A stretch of DNA of 64,000 nucleotides from Solwaraspora sp. WMMD1047 (GTDB lineage Bacteria > Actinomycetota > Actinomycetes > Mycobacteriales > Micromonosporaceae). The translations under genes and the position numbers were made by a program. The notes below the pieces were generated by a model. It made no database searches. It was given only the letters and a program-made list of their open reading frames with translations, and was not told where the DNA came from. The DNA is taken from NCBI RefSeq assembly GCF_029626155.1, contig NZ_JARUBL010000001.1, positions 1,364,001 through 1,428,000 of the forward strand, written 5' to 3'. Of this stretch, positions 8,615 through 16,727 are shown one piece after another. Position 1 is the first letter of the stretch. The number at the start of each line of letters is the position of its first letter.

Positions 8615-9691
8615 TCAGACCTCCCGCTGCTGGCGCAGGTTGCGGATCTGGTAGATCACGATCGGGATCACCAGGACGAAGAGGAAGACCGCGAGGGCGG
8701 AGCCCTGGCCGGTCTGCCCGAACCGGAACGCCTGGTTGTACATCTCGTTGGCGATCACACCGGTCTCGAAGTTGCCGTTGGTCATGGTCCGGACGATGTC
8801 GAAGATCTTGAGGGTGCCGATCGAGATGGTGACCACCACGACGATCAGCGCCGGCTTGATGCTCGGCAGCGTCACCCGGGAGAACATCTGCCAGGCGTTG
8901 ACGCCGTCGAGCCGGGCCGCCTCGACGATGTCGGCCGGGATCGCCTTGATCGCGGCCGAGAGCACGACCATCGCGAAGCCGGCCTGGATCCAGATCATGA
9001 CGACGATCAGCAGCAGGGTGTTCAGCGGCGGGTCGAGCAGCCACTGCCGGGGCTGGCCACCGAAGAACACCCAGATCTGGTTGAGCAGGCCGATCTGGTC
9101 GGCGCCTTCCGGGCGGAAGGCGTAGACGAACTTCCAGATGATGCCGGCGCCGACGAAGGAGATCGCCATCGGCATGAAGATCAGCGATTTGGCCACCGCC
9201 TCGAACCGGGCCCGGTCCACCATCACCGCGTAGATCAGGCCGATCGAGGTGGCCACCAACGGCACCAGGAAGACCCAGATGAGGGTGTTCGTCAGGACCT
9301 GGAAGATCTCGTCCTGGGCGAACATCCAGCCGTAGTTGCGCAGCCCCACCCAGTTGTCGCTGCCGCCGTCCTTGAACGACAGGATGGTGGTCCGGATGGC
9401 CGGGACGACCAGCCCGATGCCGAGCAGGAGCAGCGCCGGGAGCAGGAAGAAGGCGCCGAAGAGCCCTTCGGCCCGGCCGGCCTTCATCCGCCGGCGGGGC
9501 GCCGGGGTCGCGGCGCCGGTGGCGGCCGCGGTCTCGGCGGCGGCCGCCAGCCGCGCCTCCCGCCGCCGGGCGAACCAGGTCGGTACGGCGTCGAGCAGCA
9601 GGAGCAGGCCGCCCACCACGACGACGAAGGCGACCACGCCGTACAGGAGCATGGCCAGCTTCGGGCCCTCGTCCGCGAATTCGAAGCTCAT
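8615..9691 (-). CDS. Sugar ABC transporter permease, MalF type
   Basis: 358 residues with an N-terminal extension containing one extra membrane span (about 10-35), a basic cytosolic stretch (RREARLAAAAE...RRRMKAG), then six spans. The EAA loop is EAARLDGVNAWQMFSRVTLP. The N-terminal extra helix is characteristic of MalF relative to MalG. It lies between the binding-protein gene, from which a strong hairpin separates it, and the MalG gene. The ATG at 9691 has a plausible ribosome-binding site (CCTGGAGGAACTG on the coding strand). Confidence 0.93.
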   Translation of the reverse strand: MSFEFADEGPKLAMLLYGVVAFVVVVGGLLLLLDAVPTWFARRREARLAAAAETAAATGAATPAPRRRMKAGRAEGLFGAFFLLPALLLLGIGLVVPAIRTTILSFKDGGSDNWVGLRNYGWMFAQDEIFQVLTNTLIWVFLVPLVATSIGLIYAVMVDRARFEAVAKSLIFMPMAISFVGAGIIWKFVYAFRPEGADQIGLLNQIWVFFGGQPRQWLLDPPLNTLLLIVVMIWIQAGFAMVVLSAAIKAIPADIVEAARLDGVNAWQMFSRVTLPSIKPALIVVVVTISIGTLKIFDIVRTMTNGNFETGVIANEMYNQAFRFGQTGQGSALAVFLFVLVIPIVIYQIRNLRQQREV

Positions 9692-9721
9692 CAGTTCCTC
9701 CAGGGGGGTGCAGGCCGCCGA

Positions 9722-9758
9722 CGACGGTCCGGCCCGGGCGACCCGGGCCGGACCGTCG
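9722..9758 (-). terminator. Intercistronic 17-bp hairpin after the binding-protein gene
   Basis: Arms 9722-9738 and 9742-9758 pair perfectly around the three-base loop CGA, seven bases after the binding-protein stop and 31 bases before the permease start. No U-tract follows. As in classical malE-malF operons, such a structure can protect the upstream message or partly stop transcription, giving more binding protein than permease. Confidence 0.8.
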
Positions 9759-9764
9759 ATCGGG

Positions 9765-11111
9765 TCAGTTCGGCCAGGAGTTCTCGATGAAATCGAGGGT
9801 GCTCGCGGTGTCCTTACCGTTGATCCAGTCGATCATGCCCTTCCAGAACGTGCCGGCGCCGACCTCGCCCGGCATCAGGTCCGAGCCGTCGAACCGGAAA
9901 ACGGTCTCCTGGTCCTGCAGGATCTCGACCGACAGCTTGTCGATCGGGTTGCTGACGTTGTTGATGTCCAGCTTGTTGTTCGCCGACACCCAGTTGCCGA
10001 GCTTGCCCCGGCTGTTGGCGTGCTCGCCCGAGGCCAGGTACGTCTGGACGGCCTGGACCTCCGGCCGGTCGGCGAAGGCGACGGTGAACTCGCCGCCACC
10101 CAGCACCGGCTTGCCCGCGTTCGGGTCCACCGCCGGGAAGTAGAAGGCGAACACGTCGCCGTCCTCGGCGACGGTGGTGTTCTCCGGCCACTGGTTGGCG
10201 TAGAACGACGCCTGCCGGTGCAGGGTGCACTCACCGTCCAGGATCGGCAGGCCGGCCTCCTGGAACGAGGTGGTGGAGATGCTCCGGACCTCGCCGTAAC
10301 CGCCGTTGACGTACTTCGGGTCCTTCAGGATCGTGCCGGCCAGGTTGACCGCCTCGGCGACCCGCGGGTCGTTGAAGGGGATGCCGTGCGTGGTCCACTG
10401 GTCGTACACCTCCGGAGTCTGGGTCCGGAGCATGAAGTCCTCGATCCAGTCGGTGGCCGGCCAGCCGGTGGCGTCACCGGACTCGATCCCGACGCACCAC
10501 GGCTTCTGGCCCTCGGCGGCGATCTGGTCGCTCAGCGCGATCAGCTGATCCCAGGTCTCCGGGATCTGGTAGCCCTTCTCGGTGAAGGTCTTCGGCGAGT
10601 ACCACACGAACGACTTCACGTTCGAGCCGAACGGGGCTCCGTAGAACTGGCCACCGACGGTGCTGTACTTCAGCCAGTCGGCCGGGTAGTTCTCCTCGGC
10701 CATCGCCTTGGTCTCGGCCGAGGCCGGCTTCAGCGCGCCGGACTCGGCGAACCGGGCCAGCAGACCGGGCTGCGGGATGAACGCGATGTCGGGGGCGTTG
10801 CCGCCGTCGACCCGGACCTGCAGTTGGGCCTCGAACTCGCCGCTGCCCTCGTACTCGATGTCGATGCCGGTGCAGTCGACGAACTGCGCCCACGACTCTT
10901 CAAGCAGGTCCGCCTCGGTGTCGCGGATCGAGGAGTAAATGGAGACCGACTCACCGTCGTGGCCCTGGTAATCGGCGTAGGGGGCGCACTCCGCGGAGTC
11001 CGGATCAGAACTGCTGCTGCTGTCGTCGCTGCTGCAGGCCGCGGCGCTGAGCGCCAGACCGAGTGCGGTCGCGATGACGAGGGCTTGGCGTGGCCTGGGG
11101 TGGACCGCCAT
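9765..11111 (-). CDS. Alpha-glucoside ABC transporter substrate-binding lipoprotein
   Basis: 448 residues, family 1 extracellular solute-binding protein. The signal peptide ends in the lipobox LSAAACSS, so it is a membrane-anchored lipoprotein; a serine/aspartate-rich tether (SSDDSSSSSDPDS) follows. The mature part contains the usual ASP-type motifs (WTTHGIPFNDPRVAEAV, TTSFQEAGLPILDGECTLHRQASF). The ATG at 11111 is chosen over one at 11210 because GGAGG lies 7 bases upstream and the signal peptide begins there. It is the first gene of the sugar operon. Similarity in style is to AglE-type proteins; the actual ligand is inferred. Confidence 0.92.
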   Translation of the reverse strand: MAVHPRPRQALVIATALGLALSAAACSSDDSSSSSDPDSAECAPYADYQGHDGESVSIYSSIRDTEADLLEESWAQFVDCTGIDIEYEGSGEFEAQLQVRVDGGNAPDIAFIPQPGLLARFAESGALKPASAETKAMAEENYPADWLKYSTVGGQFYGAPFGSNVKSFVWYSPKTFTEKGYQIPETWDQLIALSDQIAAEGQKPWCVGIESGDATGWPATDWIEDFMLRTQTPEVYDQWTTHGIPFNDPRVAEAVNLAGTILKDPKYVNGGYGEVRSISTTSFQEAGLPILDGECTLHRQASFYANQWPENTTVAEDGDVFAFYFPAVDPNAGKPVLGGGEFTVAFADRPEVQAVQTYLASGEHANSRGKLGNWVSANNKLDINNVSNPIDKLSVEILQDQETVFRFDGSDLMPGEVGAGTFWKGMIDWINGKDTASTLDFIENSWPN

Positions 11112-11181
11112 GCCGTCCTCCTTCCTTGCCGGCGCGCCGAAGCCTGCGGCTCCGTGCCGGCCCCAATGGGACGTCCTCACA

Positions 11182-11195
11182 TGCAAGCGCTTGCA
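11182..11195. promoter_or_regulatory. LacI-family operator, perfect 14-bp palindrome
   Basis: TGCAAGCGCTTGCA, centred on CG, is the classic shape of a LacI/GalR operator. It sits about 70 bases before the binding-protein ATG and is the likely control point of the whole leftward operon. Confidence 0.85.
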
Positions 11196-11330
11196 CGATC
11201 CGTCGTCCATACCTTGGTGGGCACGAGGACGTAACGATTCGGAAACCTGGCGAGGTGGCCGTGACGTGCGCCGATGTCTCCGGCGCCGAGCGGCTGACGG
11301 GCTGCCGGATCACCCCGCCGAGCGGCCGGA

Positions 11331-11825
11331 TCAGCTGTTCAGCTGCCAGATGGCGAGGTTGAGCGCCGCCGCGTAGCTGACCCAGGCCCAGTAGGGCAGC
11401 AGCAGGGCGGCGGCCAGCCGGGAGATCCGCCAGAACAGCAGCACAGTGACGCCGATCAGCACCCAGAGCGCGACGATGTCCGCGAAGGCGAGGCCGTATC
11501 GACCAGCGCCGAAGAAGAGCGGAGTCCAGATCGCGTTGAGCACGAGTTGGGCGGCGTACCAGAAGAGTGCCGGACCGACGCCGACCCGGCGCCAGACCAG
11601 CCAGCCGGCGACCGCGATCATCGCGTAGAGAACGGTCCACACCGGACCGAAGAGGGCCGACGGCGGCGCCCAGGACGGCTGGCGCAGCGACCGGTACTCC
11701 TCGGCGGTGCCCGCGACGCCGAGCCCGCCGATGGCGGCCACCACGGTCACCGCCACCGCGAATCCGGCGAGCGCCAGCCATTGCCGGGCCCCACTGGTGC
11801 GGGCAGCGGTCGTGGTCATCGCCAT
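11331..11825 (-). CDS. TspO/MBR family membrane protein
   Basis: 164 residues with five membrane spans. The signature PSWAPPSALFGPVWTVLYAMI matches the TspO family motif, with a WTPLFF segment later. TspO proteins bind tetrapyrroles or cholesterol-like ligands and are linked to stress and light responses; the bacterial role is unsettled. A second ATG two codons downstream is an equally possible start. It stands alone between the sugar operon promoter and a small-membrane-protein gene. Confidence 0.9.
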   Translation of the reverse strand: MAMTTTAARTSGARQWLALAGFAVAVTVVAAIGGLGVAGTAEEYRSLRQPSWAPPSALFGPVWTVLYAMIAVAGWLVWRRVGVGPALFWYAAQLVLNAIWTPLFFGAGRYGLAFADIVALWVLIGVTVLLFWRISRLAAALLLPYWAWVSYAAALNLAIWQLNS

Positions 11826-11981
11826 GCCGTCCTGTTCCCGCTCCTACCGGCGGCAAACCAGGGCCGGCCCGGGCCGGCCCGCAAACAGAAAGGCGCCGGG
11901 GTCGTCACGTCAGGACTCCAGTCGGGAGGACGGAGATCCGGACACGACGACCCCGGCGGGCTGAGGGGACGGGGAAAGCGG

Positions 11982-12125
11982 CTAACTGAAGAGGCTGACG
12001 CCGCCCGGGCCCACGAGCAGCCCGACGATGATGAGGACGATGCCCCACAGGATCTGCCGCCGGAAGAGGGCGAGCACCCCGGCGACGACCAGTACAACTG
12101 CGAGAATCCAGAGAATCAGGTCCAT
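11982..12125 (-). CDS. Small GPGG-motif membrane protein
   Basis: 47 residues: two hydrophobic segments (about 2-20 and 25-38) joined by FRRQI, ending in GPGGVSLFS. The C-terminal GPGG is conserved in a small actinobacterial membrane-protein family of unknown function. The ATG begins two bases after the stop of the phosphoesterase gene (TAGccATG), so it is translated by coupling. Confidence 0.75.
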   Translation of the reverse strand: MDLILWILAVVLVVAGVLALFRRQILWGIVLIIVGLLVGPGGVSLFS

Positions 12126-12127
12126 GG

Positions 12128-12892
12128 CTAGCGGATACCCGTGGCACCCCCGGCGGAAACCTTGATTCCGCCGGACCGCTCGTGCAGCTGATAGACGCTG
12201 TACGCCTGCTTGAGCACCGGATGCGCCACGTTGCGGACCCGGACCCCGCCCGGGGTCACCCCGCGCTCGGTGCCGAAGTGCGCGTGCCCGTGGATCGCCA
12301 GGTCGGCGCCGGCCGCGTCGATGGCCTGCCCGAGTAGGTACGACCCGAGGAACGGGTAGATCTCCAGCGGCTCGCCGGCGAGCGTGTCGGGCACCGGCGC
12401 GTAGTGCGTCAGCGCAACCCGGAAGTCGCTGTCCAACTCGTTCAGCGCGACCCCGAGCGCGTCGGCGATCCCGGTGGTGGTCTGGATGAACGCCTTCATC
12501 TCCGGCTCGCCGAACGCGCTCGCGCACCGGCCGGCGAAACCGCCGCCGAAGCCCTTCACCCCGGCCACCCCGAGCCGCCCGCCGGGCGTCTCCAGCACCA
12601 CGCCGGCGCCCTCCAGCACCGTGATGCCGGCGTCCTCCAGCACCCGGATCACCTGCGGCACCTCGTCGCAGTGGTAGTCGTGGTTGCCGAGCACGGCCAG
12701 CACCGGCACGCCCAGGCCGCCGAACTCGGTGGCCACGCAGCGGGCCTCCGCCTCGGTGCCGTGCCGGGTCAGGTCGCCGGCGAGCAGCAGGACGTCGGCC
12801 TGCTCCGGCAGTCGCTCCAGCGCCGGCCGGAACCGCCCCAGTACGTCCTGGTCCAGGTGCACGTCGCCGACGGCCGCGATCCGGATCGTCAT
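12128..12892 (-). CDS. Calcineurin-like metallophosphoesterase
   Basis: 254 residues, cytosolic. All the binuclear-metal motifs are present in order: GDVH (9-12), GDLTRHG (about 39-45), GNHD (about 67-70), an isolated His in LTHYAPV, and GHAHFG near 200. The substrate cannot be predicted from these. It is coupled to the 47-residue membrane protein downstream and starts ten bases after the BON-like gene, within a four-gene leftward operon that begins with the nucleotidyltransferase. Confidence 0.9.
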   Translation of the reverse strand: MTIRIAAVGDVHLDQDVLGRFRPALERLPEQADVLLLAGDLTRHGTEAEARCVATEFGGLGVPVLAVLGNHDYHCDEVPQVIRVLEDAGITVLEGAGVVLETPGGRLGVAGVKGFGGGFAGRCASAFGEPEMKAFIQTTTGIADALGVALNELDSDFRVALTHYAPVPDTLAGEPLEIYPFLGSYLLGQAIDAAGADLAIHGHAHFGTERGVTPGGVRVRNVAHPVLKQAYSVYQLHERSGGIKVSAGGATGIR

Positions 12893-12902
12893 GTCGCCCC
12901 CC

Positions 12903-13178
12903 TCATCGCAGGTCCTCCACCTCGGTCGGTGCCTGGGTCCGGACCAGCCCCACGTCCATCTGGATGGGCACGTCCGGGAAGCGGGTCATCACCAGCCGCA
13001 GGATCTCCTCCCGCCGCTGGGTGCTCTCCACCTCGCCGCACAGCACCAGGGCATGGCCCCGCAGGTTCGCCGTGATGCCCTGCTCGGCGACCTCCGGGTG
13101 CTCGGTCAGCAGCCGCTGCACCTCGGCCTGCAGATACTCGTCCGGCGGCGCGCCGCCGGTTGTCGTCTGGTCGGTCAT
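12903..13178 (-). CDS. BON-like domain protein
   Basis: 91 residues, soluble. The pattern EYLQAEVQRLLTEHPEVAEQGITANLRGHALVLCGEVESTQRREEI resembles a BON domain (a short helix-strand-helix-strand fold seen in proteins binding membranes or DNA), though it is short and the similarity is by eye. Its start codon overlaps the stop of the preceding nucleotidyltransferase gene as TGATG, so the two are translated together. Confidence 0.6.
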   Translation of the reverse strand: MTDQTTTGGAPPDEYLQAEVQRLLTEHPEVAEQGITANLRGHALVLCGEVESTQRREEILRLVMTRFPDVPIQMDVGLVRTQAPTEVEDLR

Positions 13179-13765
13179 CAGGCCGCGACCTCCTTCTCCT
13201 TGCCGGCACCCGGGCTGGGCACCACGTCGAGCCGGTCCAGCAGGACGAGGAACGCTTCCGCGTACGGGGAGTGCGCGGTCTCCTTGCGTACCCGGTCCCA
13301 GTCGATCTGCTCCCGCAGCGAGCGGGCCAGCGGCAGCCCGCGGGCGAAGTCGCAGTAGTGCTGGGAGAAGGAGAGCAGCTTGTGCACCATCAGCTGGCTG
13401 GCCGAGAGCACCGGCATGTGAATGGCGTCGACCGGGCGGATGACGGTGTCCTGGAAGGTCTCGTCGGTGACCGGGGTCTCGATCGGACGGTGGATCAGGT
13501 CGACCAGCCGACCGTCCTCATAGACCTTGACCAGCCAGTCCTCCGGCGGCCGTTCGGCGACGAAGCCGACCGCGACGAGGGCTTCCAGGGCGCGCTCGGC
13601 ATCCTCCTCGCGGATCAGGAAATCCACGTCGTGGTCGCTGGAGTGCCCGCCGTGGGCGTACACCGCGAAACTGCCACCGAGGGCGAAGGGGATTTCGGAC
13701 TGTTTGAGGACGGCCGCGACCCGCTTGAGGGTGCCAAGCAGGCTCTCGTCCTCGCGGTTAGCCAT
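13178..13765 (-). CDS. Nucleotidyltransferase-fold protein
   Basis: 195 residues, cytosolic. GGSFAVYAHGGHSSDHDVDFLI carries the polymerase-beta-like signature GGS followed by DxD (about 30-51), the usual nucleotide and metal site. The rest is helical, like antibiotic-type or MNT-type transferases, but no partner HEPN gene lies beside it. The ATG at 13765 is preferred over a longer open frame because the protein aligns with the family from there. First gene of a leftward operon with BON-like, phosphoesterase and small membrane proteins; the modified target is unknown. Confidence 0.8.
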   Translation of the reverse strand: MANREDESLLGTLKRVAAVLKQSEIPFALGGSFAVYAHGGHSSDHDVDFLIREEDAERALEALVAVGFVAERPPEDWLVKVYEDGRLVDLIHRPIETPVTDETFQDTVIRPVDAIHMPVLSASQLMVHKLLSFSQHYCDFARGLPLARSLREQIDWDRVRKETAHSPYAEAFLVLLDRLDVVPSPGAGKEKEVAA

Positions 13766-13913
13766 TCTGCGGACTCCCGATGATTGTCGAGGCGGACATC
13801 TGGGTCGGTTGTGGTCGAGAACCGCCACGACGGCTGCGGCGGATATCCAGCACCGGTACCCGGCCGCCCGCGCGTTCACACCTGGCGCCGGTCCGGGTGG
13901 TGCGGGGGCGCGC

Positions 13914-13919
13914 TACCGT
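13914..13919 (+). promoter_or_regulatory. -10 element TACCGT, probable leaderless start
   Basis: A TAnnnT hexamer eight bases before the kinase GTG, with no ribosome-binding site between: the layout of a leaderless actinobacterial transcript. Confidence 0.45.
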
Positions 13920-13927
13920 TGCCAGGC

Positions 13928-14752
13928 GTGGTCCCCTCCCAGCAGTACCGCCGTGGCGCTCCGACCGGCGGGTGGCCGCGCAGGATCGCCCTGGTGGGCA
14001 TCGACGGCTCGGGCAAGACGACCCAGGCGCACCGGTTGGCCGCGGCGCTGACCAGGGCTGGAGTGCCGGCCACCTACTGGCAGAACGCCGGCGGCCGGCG
14101 CTGGCTGGGGCGGTTGGCGCGCCGGCTCGGGCGGCCCGACGGCCGCCGGCTGCTGACCCGGCCGGGACTGCTGCTGACCGAGTCTGTCCTGCGCTGGCTG
14201 GCCATCGCCCGGGCCCTGGTCCGGTCGGCGCCGCGCCGCCGGGTGGCGGTGATGGACCGGTACGCCGTCTGCCAGTACGCCAGCATCCGGGTGCAGGGCG
14301 GCGGGTGGTCCGAGCGGCTGGCGCGGCTGGCGTACCGGGTCTTTCCCCGCCCCGACGTGACGTTCCTGTTGGCGGTCAGCCCGGCGGAGGCGTACCGGCG
14401 GATCGAGCTGCGGGGTACCGACCACGAGAGCATCGACTACCTGTCCGCCGCCGACCGGGCGTACCGGTCGTTACCGGAGGCCGCGGAGTTCGTCCTGATC
14501 GACGCGGACCGGCCGCCGGACGAGGTGAGCCGCCAGATCTTGGCCTGGCTCTCCCAACGGTCCACTCCCCAGCCACCCGAACCCCACCCGCAGCCCGCTC
14601 CGGCGCCCGACCGGGCGCCCACTGCGGCGCCCGCTCCGGTGCCTGACCCGCGGCCCGCTGCGGAGCCCGGCCCGCGGCTCTCCCTGGAGTCCGGCCTGGA
14701 CCGGCCGGTCACCCGGGACCGGCCCGGGGAGCCGGTTCAGGCCCGGCCGTAG
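13928..14752 (+). CDS. Thymidylate-kinase-like P-loop kinase with proline-rich tail
   Basis: 274 residues. IALVGIDGSGKTTQAHRLAAAL is a Walker A loop of the dTMP-kinase class (about 20-40); VAVMDRYAVCQYAS supplies the DR-Y motif, and RIELRGTDHESIDYL is the lid region. The nucleotide target is uncertain, since such proteins also include non-dTMP kinases. The last 65 residues are a proline/alanine-rich low-complexity tail absent from canonical enzymes. The GTG at 13928 is preferred over an earlier in-frame start because a -10-like hexamer precedes it directly. Its last 16 bases overlap the end of the convergent SDR gene. Confidence 0.8.
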   Translation: MVPSQQYRRGAPTGGWPRRIALVGIDGSGKTTQAHRLAAALTRAGVPATYWQNAGGRRWLGRLARRLGRPDGRRLLTRPGLLLTESVLRWLAIARALVRSAPRRRVAVMDRYAVCQYASIRVQGGGWSERLARLAYRVFPRPDVTFLLAVSPAEAYRRIELRGTDHESIDYLSAADRAYRSLPEAAEFVLIDADRPPDEVSRQILAWLSQRSTPQPPEPHPQPAPAPDRAPTAAPAPVPDPRPAAEPGPRLSLESGLDRPVTRDRPGEPVQARP

Positions 14753-15429
14753 ACCGGCACCACCGCACCGGAGGTGGGCGCCGACTCGTCGCCGGCCAGG
14801 AACCGGATGACCGGCGCGATCTCGGCCGGCTTCACCCAGCGGGCCGGGTCCGCGCCCGGCTGTCCGGCCCGGTTCGCCGGGGTGTCGATGACGCTCGGCA
14901 CGACGGTGTTGCACCGCACCCCGGACGAGCGGTACTCCACGGCGACCGCGGCGGCGAACGCCAGCACGGCGGCCTTCGCCGTCACGTACCCGGCGGCGCC
15001 CGGAAACGGCGCCAGCGCGGCCCGGGAGGCGACGCAGACCACCGCGCCACCGCCGGCCTCGATCAGGTACGGCAGCGCGGCACTGGTGACCAGGTAGGTG
15101 GGGCGCAGGTTGAGGCTGATCATCCGCTCGAACTCCGCGACCGGGGTCTCGTGGACCAGCCCGCCCGAGGCGTACCCGCCGACCAGGTTGACCACGGCCC
15201 GCAACGGCGCCCCGACCTCGCCCGCCGCGGTGCGCACCGCCTCGGTCGTCTGGTCTGAGTCGGTGAGGTCCGCGACCACCCGGACCACGCCGCCGGCCGC
15301 CGGCCCCGCGTCCGGCGAGCCGTCCCGAACGGGTACGACCACCCGCCAGCCCGCCTCGACGAACGCGGCCGTCACGGCGCCGCCCAGTCCGCCGGCCCCG
15401 CCGGTCACCAGCACGCTGCGATCAACCAT
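14737..15429 (-). CDS. Short-chain dehydrogenase/reductase
   Basis: 230 residues, cytosolic NAD(P)-dependent oxidoreductase. The Rossmann motif is VLVTGGAGGLGGAV (about 6-19), then NLVGGYASGG (NNAG equivalent), the catalytic Ser in VCVASRAAL and YVTAK (Tyr-xxx-Lys). The frame stays open far beyond 15429 through a tandem repeat, but the ATG at 15429 begins the Rossmann strand and has a TACCGT -10 six bases upstream, consistent with a leaderless message. Substrate unknown. The gene overlaps the convergent kinase by 16 bases. Confidence 0.88.
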   Translation of the reverse strand: MVDRSVLVTGGAGGLGGAVTAAFVEAGWRVVVPVRDGSPDAGPAAGGVVRVVADLTDSDQTTEAVRTAAGEVGAPLRAVVNLVGGYASGGLVHETPVAEFERMISLNLRPTYLVTSAALPYLIEAGGGAVVCVASRAALAPFPGAAGYVTAKAAVLAFAAAVAVEYRSSGVRCNTVVPSVIDTPANRAGQPGADPARWVKPAEIAPVIRFLAGDESAPTSGAVVPVYGRA

Positions 15430-15435
15430 GGGGAC

Positions 15436-15441
15436 ACGGTA
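15436..15441 (-). promoter_or_regulatory. -10 element TACCGT for the SDR gene
   Basis: Read on the minus strand, TACCGT ends six bases before the SDR ATG with no ribosome-binding site, suggesting a leaderless transcript. Confidence 0.5.
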
Positions 15442-15455
15442 ACCCCGCCACCTCC

Positions 15456-15611
15456 GCGCCCGGGCGGACCACGGCGCTTCCGCGTCCGGGTGGACCATGG
15501 CGCTTGCGCGTCCGGGTGGACCATGGCGCTTGCGCGTCCGGGTGGACCATGGCGCTTGCGCGCCCGGGTGGACCATGGCGCTTCCGCGCCGGGGCGGACC
15601 GGTGGGGCTTC
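15456..15611. repeat. Six tandem copies of a 26-bp unit
   Basis: Units start at 15456, 15482, 15508, 15534, 15560 and 15586. Copies 2-4 are identical (core GTCCGGGTGGACCATGGCGC); copies 1, 5 and 6 differ at a few positions. The array fills most of the 255-base gap between the divergent SDR and epimerase genes. It encodes no believable protein on either strand. Confidence 0.9.
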
Positions 15612-15672
15612 GCCCAGGGCAGAATTGTTGTGCTCGCCGCGAACCGGCCTGCGCCGGGGCGGCGGGTCGGTG

Positions 15673-15678
15673 GATAGT
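15673..15678 (+). promoter_or_regulatory. -10 element GATAGT, probable leaderless start
   Basis: GATAGT ends exactly six bases before the epimerase ATG with no ribosome-binding site in between. Confidence 0.5.
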
Positions 15679-15684
15679 GCCGGC

Positions 15685-16695
15685 ATGCGGATTCTGGTTC
15701 TCGGCGGCACCGTCTTTCTCGGCCGGGCGGTCGCCCGGCTCGCCCGGGCCGCCGGCCACGACGTCACCTGCGCGGCGCGCGGCGTCTCCGGCCGGCCGGT
15801 CGACGGGGTGCGCCTGGTGGTGGTCGATCGGGACGACCCGGCCGGACTGTCCAGCCTGGACGGCGAGCGGTTCGACGCGGTGGTCGACGTGACCCGGCGG
15901 CCCAGCCACGCCCGGCACGCGGTCGACGCGCTGGCCGACCGGGTCGGGCACTGGACGTACGTCTCCACCATCTCGGTCTACGCGGACCAGGCCACCCCGG
16001 GCGGCACCCCGGCCAGCACACCGCTGCTGGCGCCCGCGCCGCCCGAGGTGGACGATCCGAGCGGACCGAACGGCCACTGGTACGGGGCCTGCAAGGTCGC
16101 CTGCGAACTGGCCGTGCGGGACCGGATCGCGGCGGACCGGCTCTTCATCTGCCGGGCCGGTCTGCTCATCGGGCCCGAGGATCCCAGCGACCGGTTCCCG
16201 TACTGGGTGGCCCGGCTGGCCGCTGGCGGCGAGGTGCTGGCCCCCGGCGCCCCCGACGAGCCGGTCCAACTCGTCCACGTGGCCGACCTGGCCGGCTGGT
16301 TGCTGCACGCCGCCGGCACCGGGCTGGCCGGCTGCTTCGACGGGATCGGACCGGTGACGACCCGGGCCGAGGTGCTGGCCGCGATCGCGGCCGGGGTCGG
16401 TCAGCCGCAGCCCCGGCTCACCTGGGTGGACGGGGATTTCCTGCGCGAGCACGACGTGCGGCCCTGGTCGGGGGAGCGCGCCCTGCCGCTCTGGCTCGAA
16501 CCCGGATACGAGGGCATGCTGGCCCGGGACGTCGGCGCGGCGCTCGCCGCCGGCCTGACCCCCCGGCCGGTCGCCGAGGCGGCGGCCGACACCCGGCGCT
16601 GGATGCTTGCCGAGCCGGCCGCCGTCGCCCGAGGTGGGCTGGACCGGGCCTCCGAGGCGCGGGTGCTGCGGGACTGGCACCACCGCGGGCGTTGA
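15685..16695 (+). CDS. NAD-dependent epimerase/dehydratase-like protein
   Basis: 336 residues, extended short-chain dehydrogenase fold. ILVLGGTVFLGRAVARLA is the Rossmann GxxxxLG motif (3-20); TYVSTISVYAD supplies the conserved serine region, and WYGACKVACE the YxxxK equivalent. The frame continues upstream through the tandem repeat, but the ATG at 15685 starts the Rossmann strand and has GATAGT directly before it. Such proteins in actinomycetes are often annotated as SDR reductases without known substrate. An RpiR regulator follows 32 bases later. Confidence 0.85.
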   Translation: MRILVLGGTVFLGRAVARLARAAGHDVTCAARGVSGRPVDGVRLVVVDRDDPAGLSSLDGERFDAVVDVTRRPSHARHAVDALADRVGHWTYVSTISVYADQATPGGTPASTPLLAPAPPEVDDPSGPNGHWYGACKVACELAVRDRIAADRLFICRAGLLIGPEDPSDRFPYWVARLAAGGEVLAPGAPDEPVQLVHVADLAGWLLHAAGTGLAGCFDGIGPVTTRAEVLAAIAAGVGQPQPRLTWVDGDFLREHDVRPWSGERALPLWLEPGYEGMLARDVGAALAAGLTPRPVAEAAADTRRWMLAEPAAVARGGLDRASEARVLRDWHHRGR

Positions 16696-16715
16696 CGCAT
16701 CGGCCGCGATGAAAG

Positions 16716-16721
16716 TAGGTT
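16716..16721 (+). promoter_or_regulatory. -10 element TAGGTT, probable leaderless start
   Basis: TAGGTT ends six bases before the GTG of the RpiR gene, again without a ribosome-binding site. Confidence 0.5.
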
Positions 16722-16727
16722 CCGGCC

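Noticed and set aside
13160-13783. Plus-strand frames opposite the nucleotidyltransferase
   Set aside because: The minus-strand frame has GGS and DxD motifs and coupled start and stop codons with its neighbour; the plus frame has none.
15490-15684. N-terminal extension of the epimerase through the tandem repeat
   Set aside because: The Rossmann strand begins at 15685 and a -10 box lies directly before it, so the repeat is upstream of the coding start.
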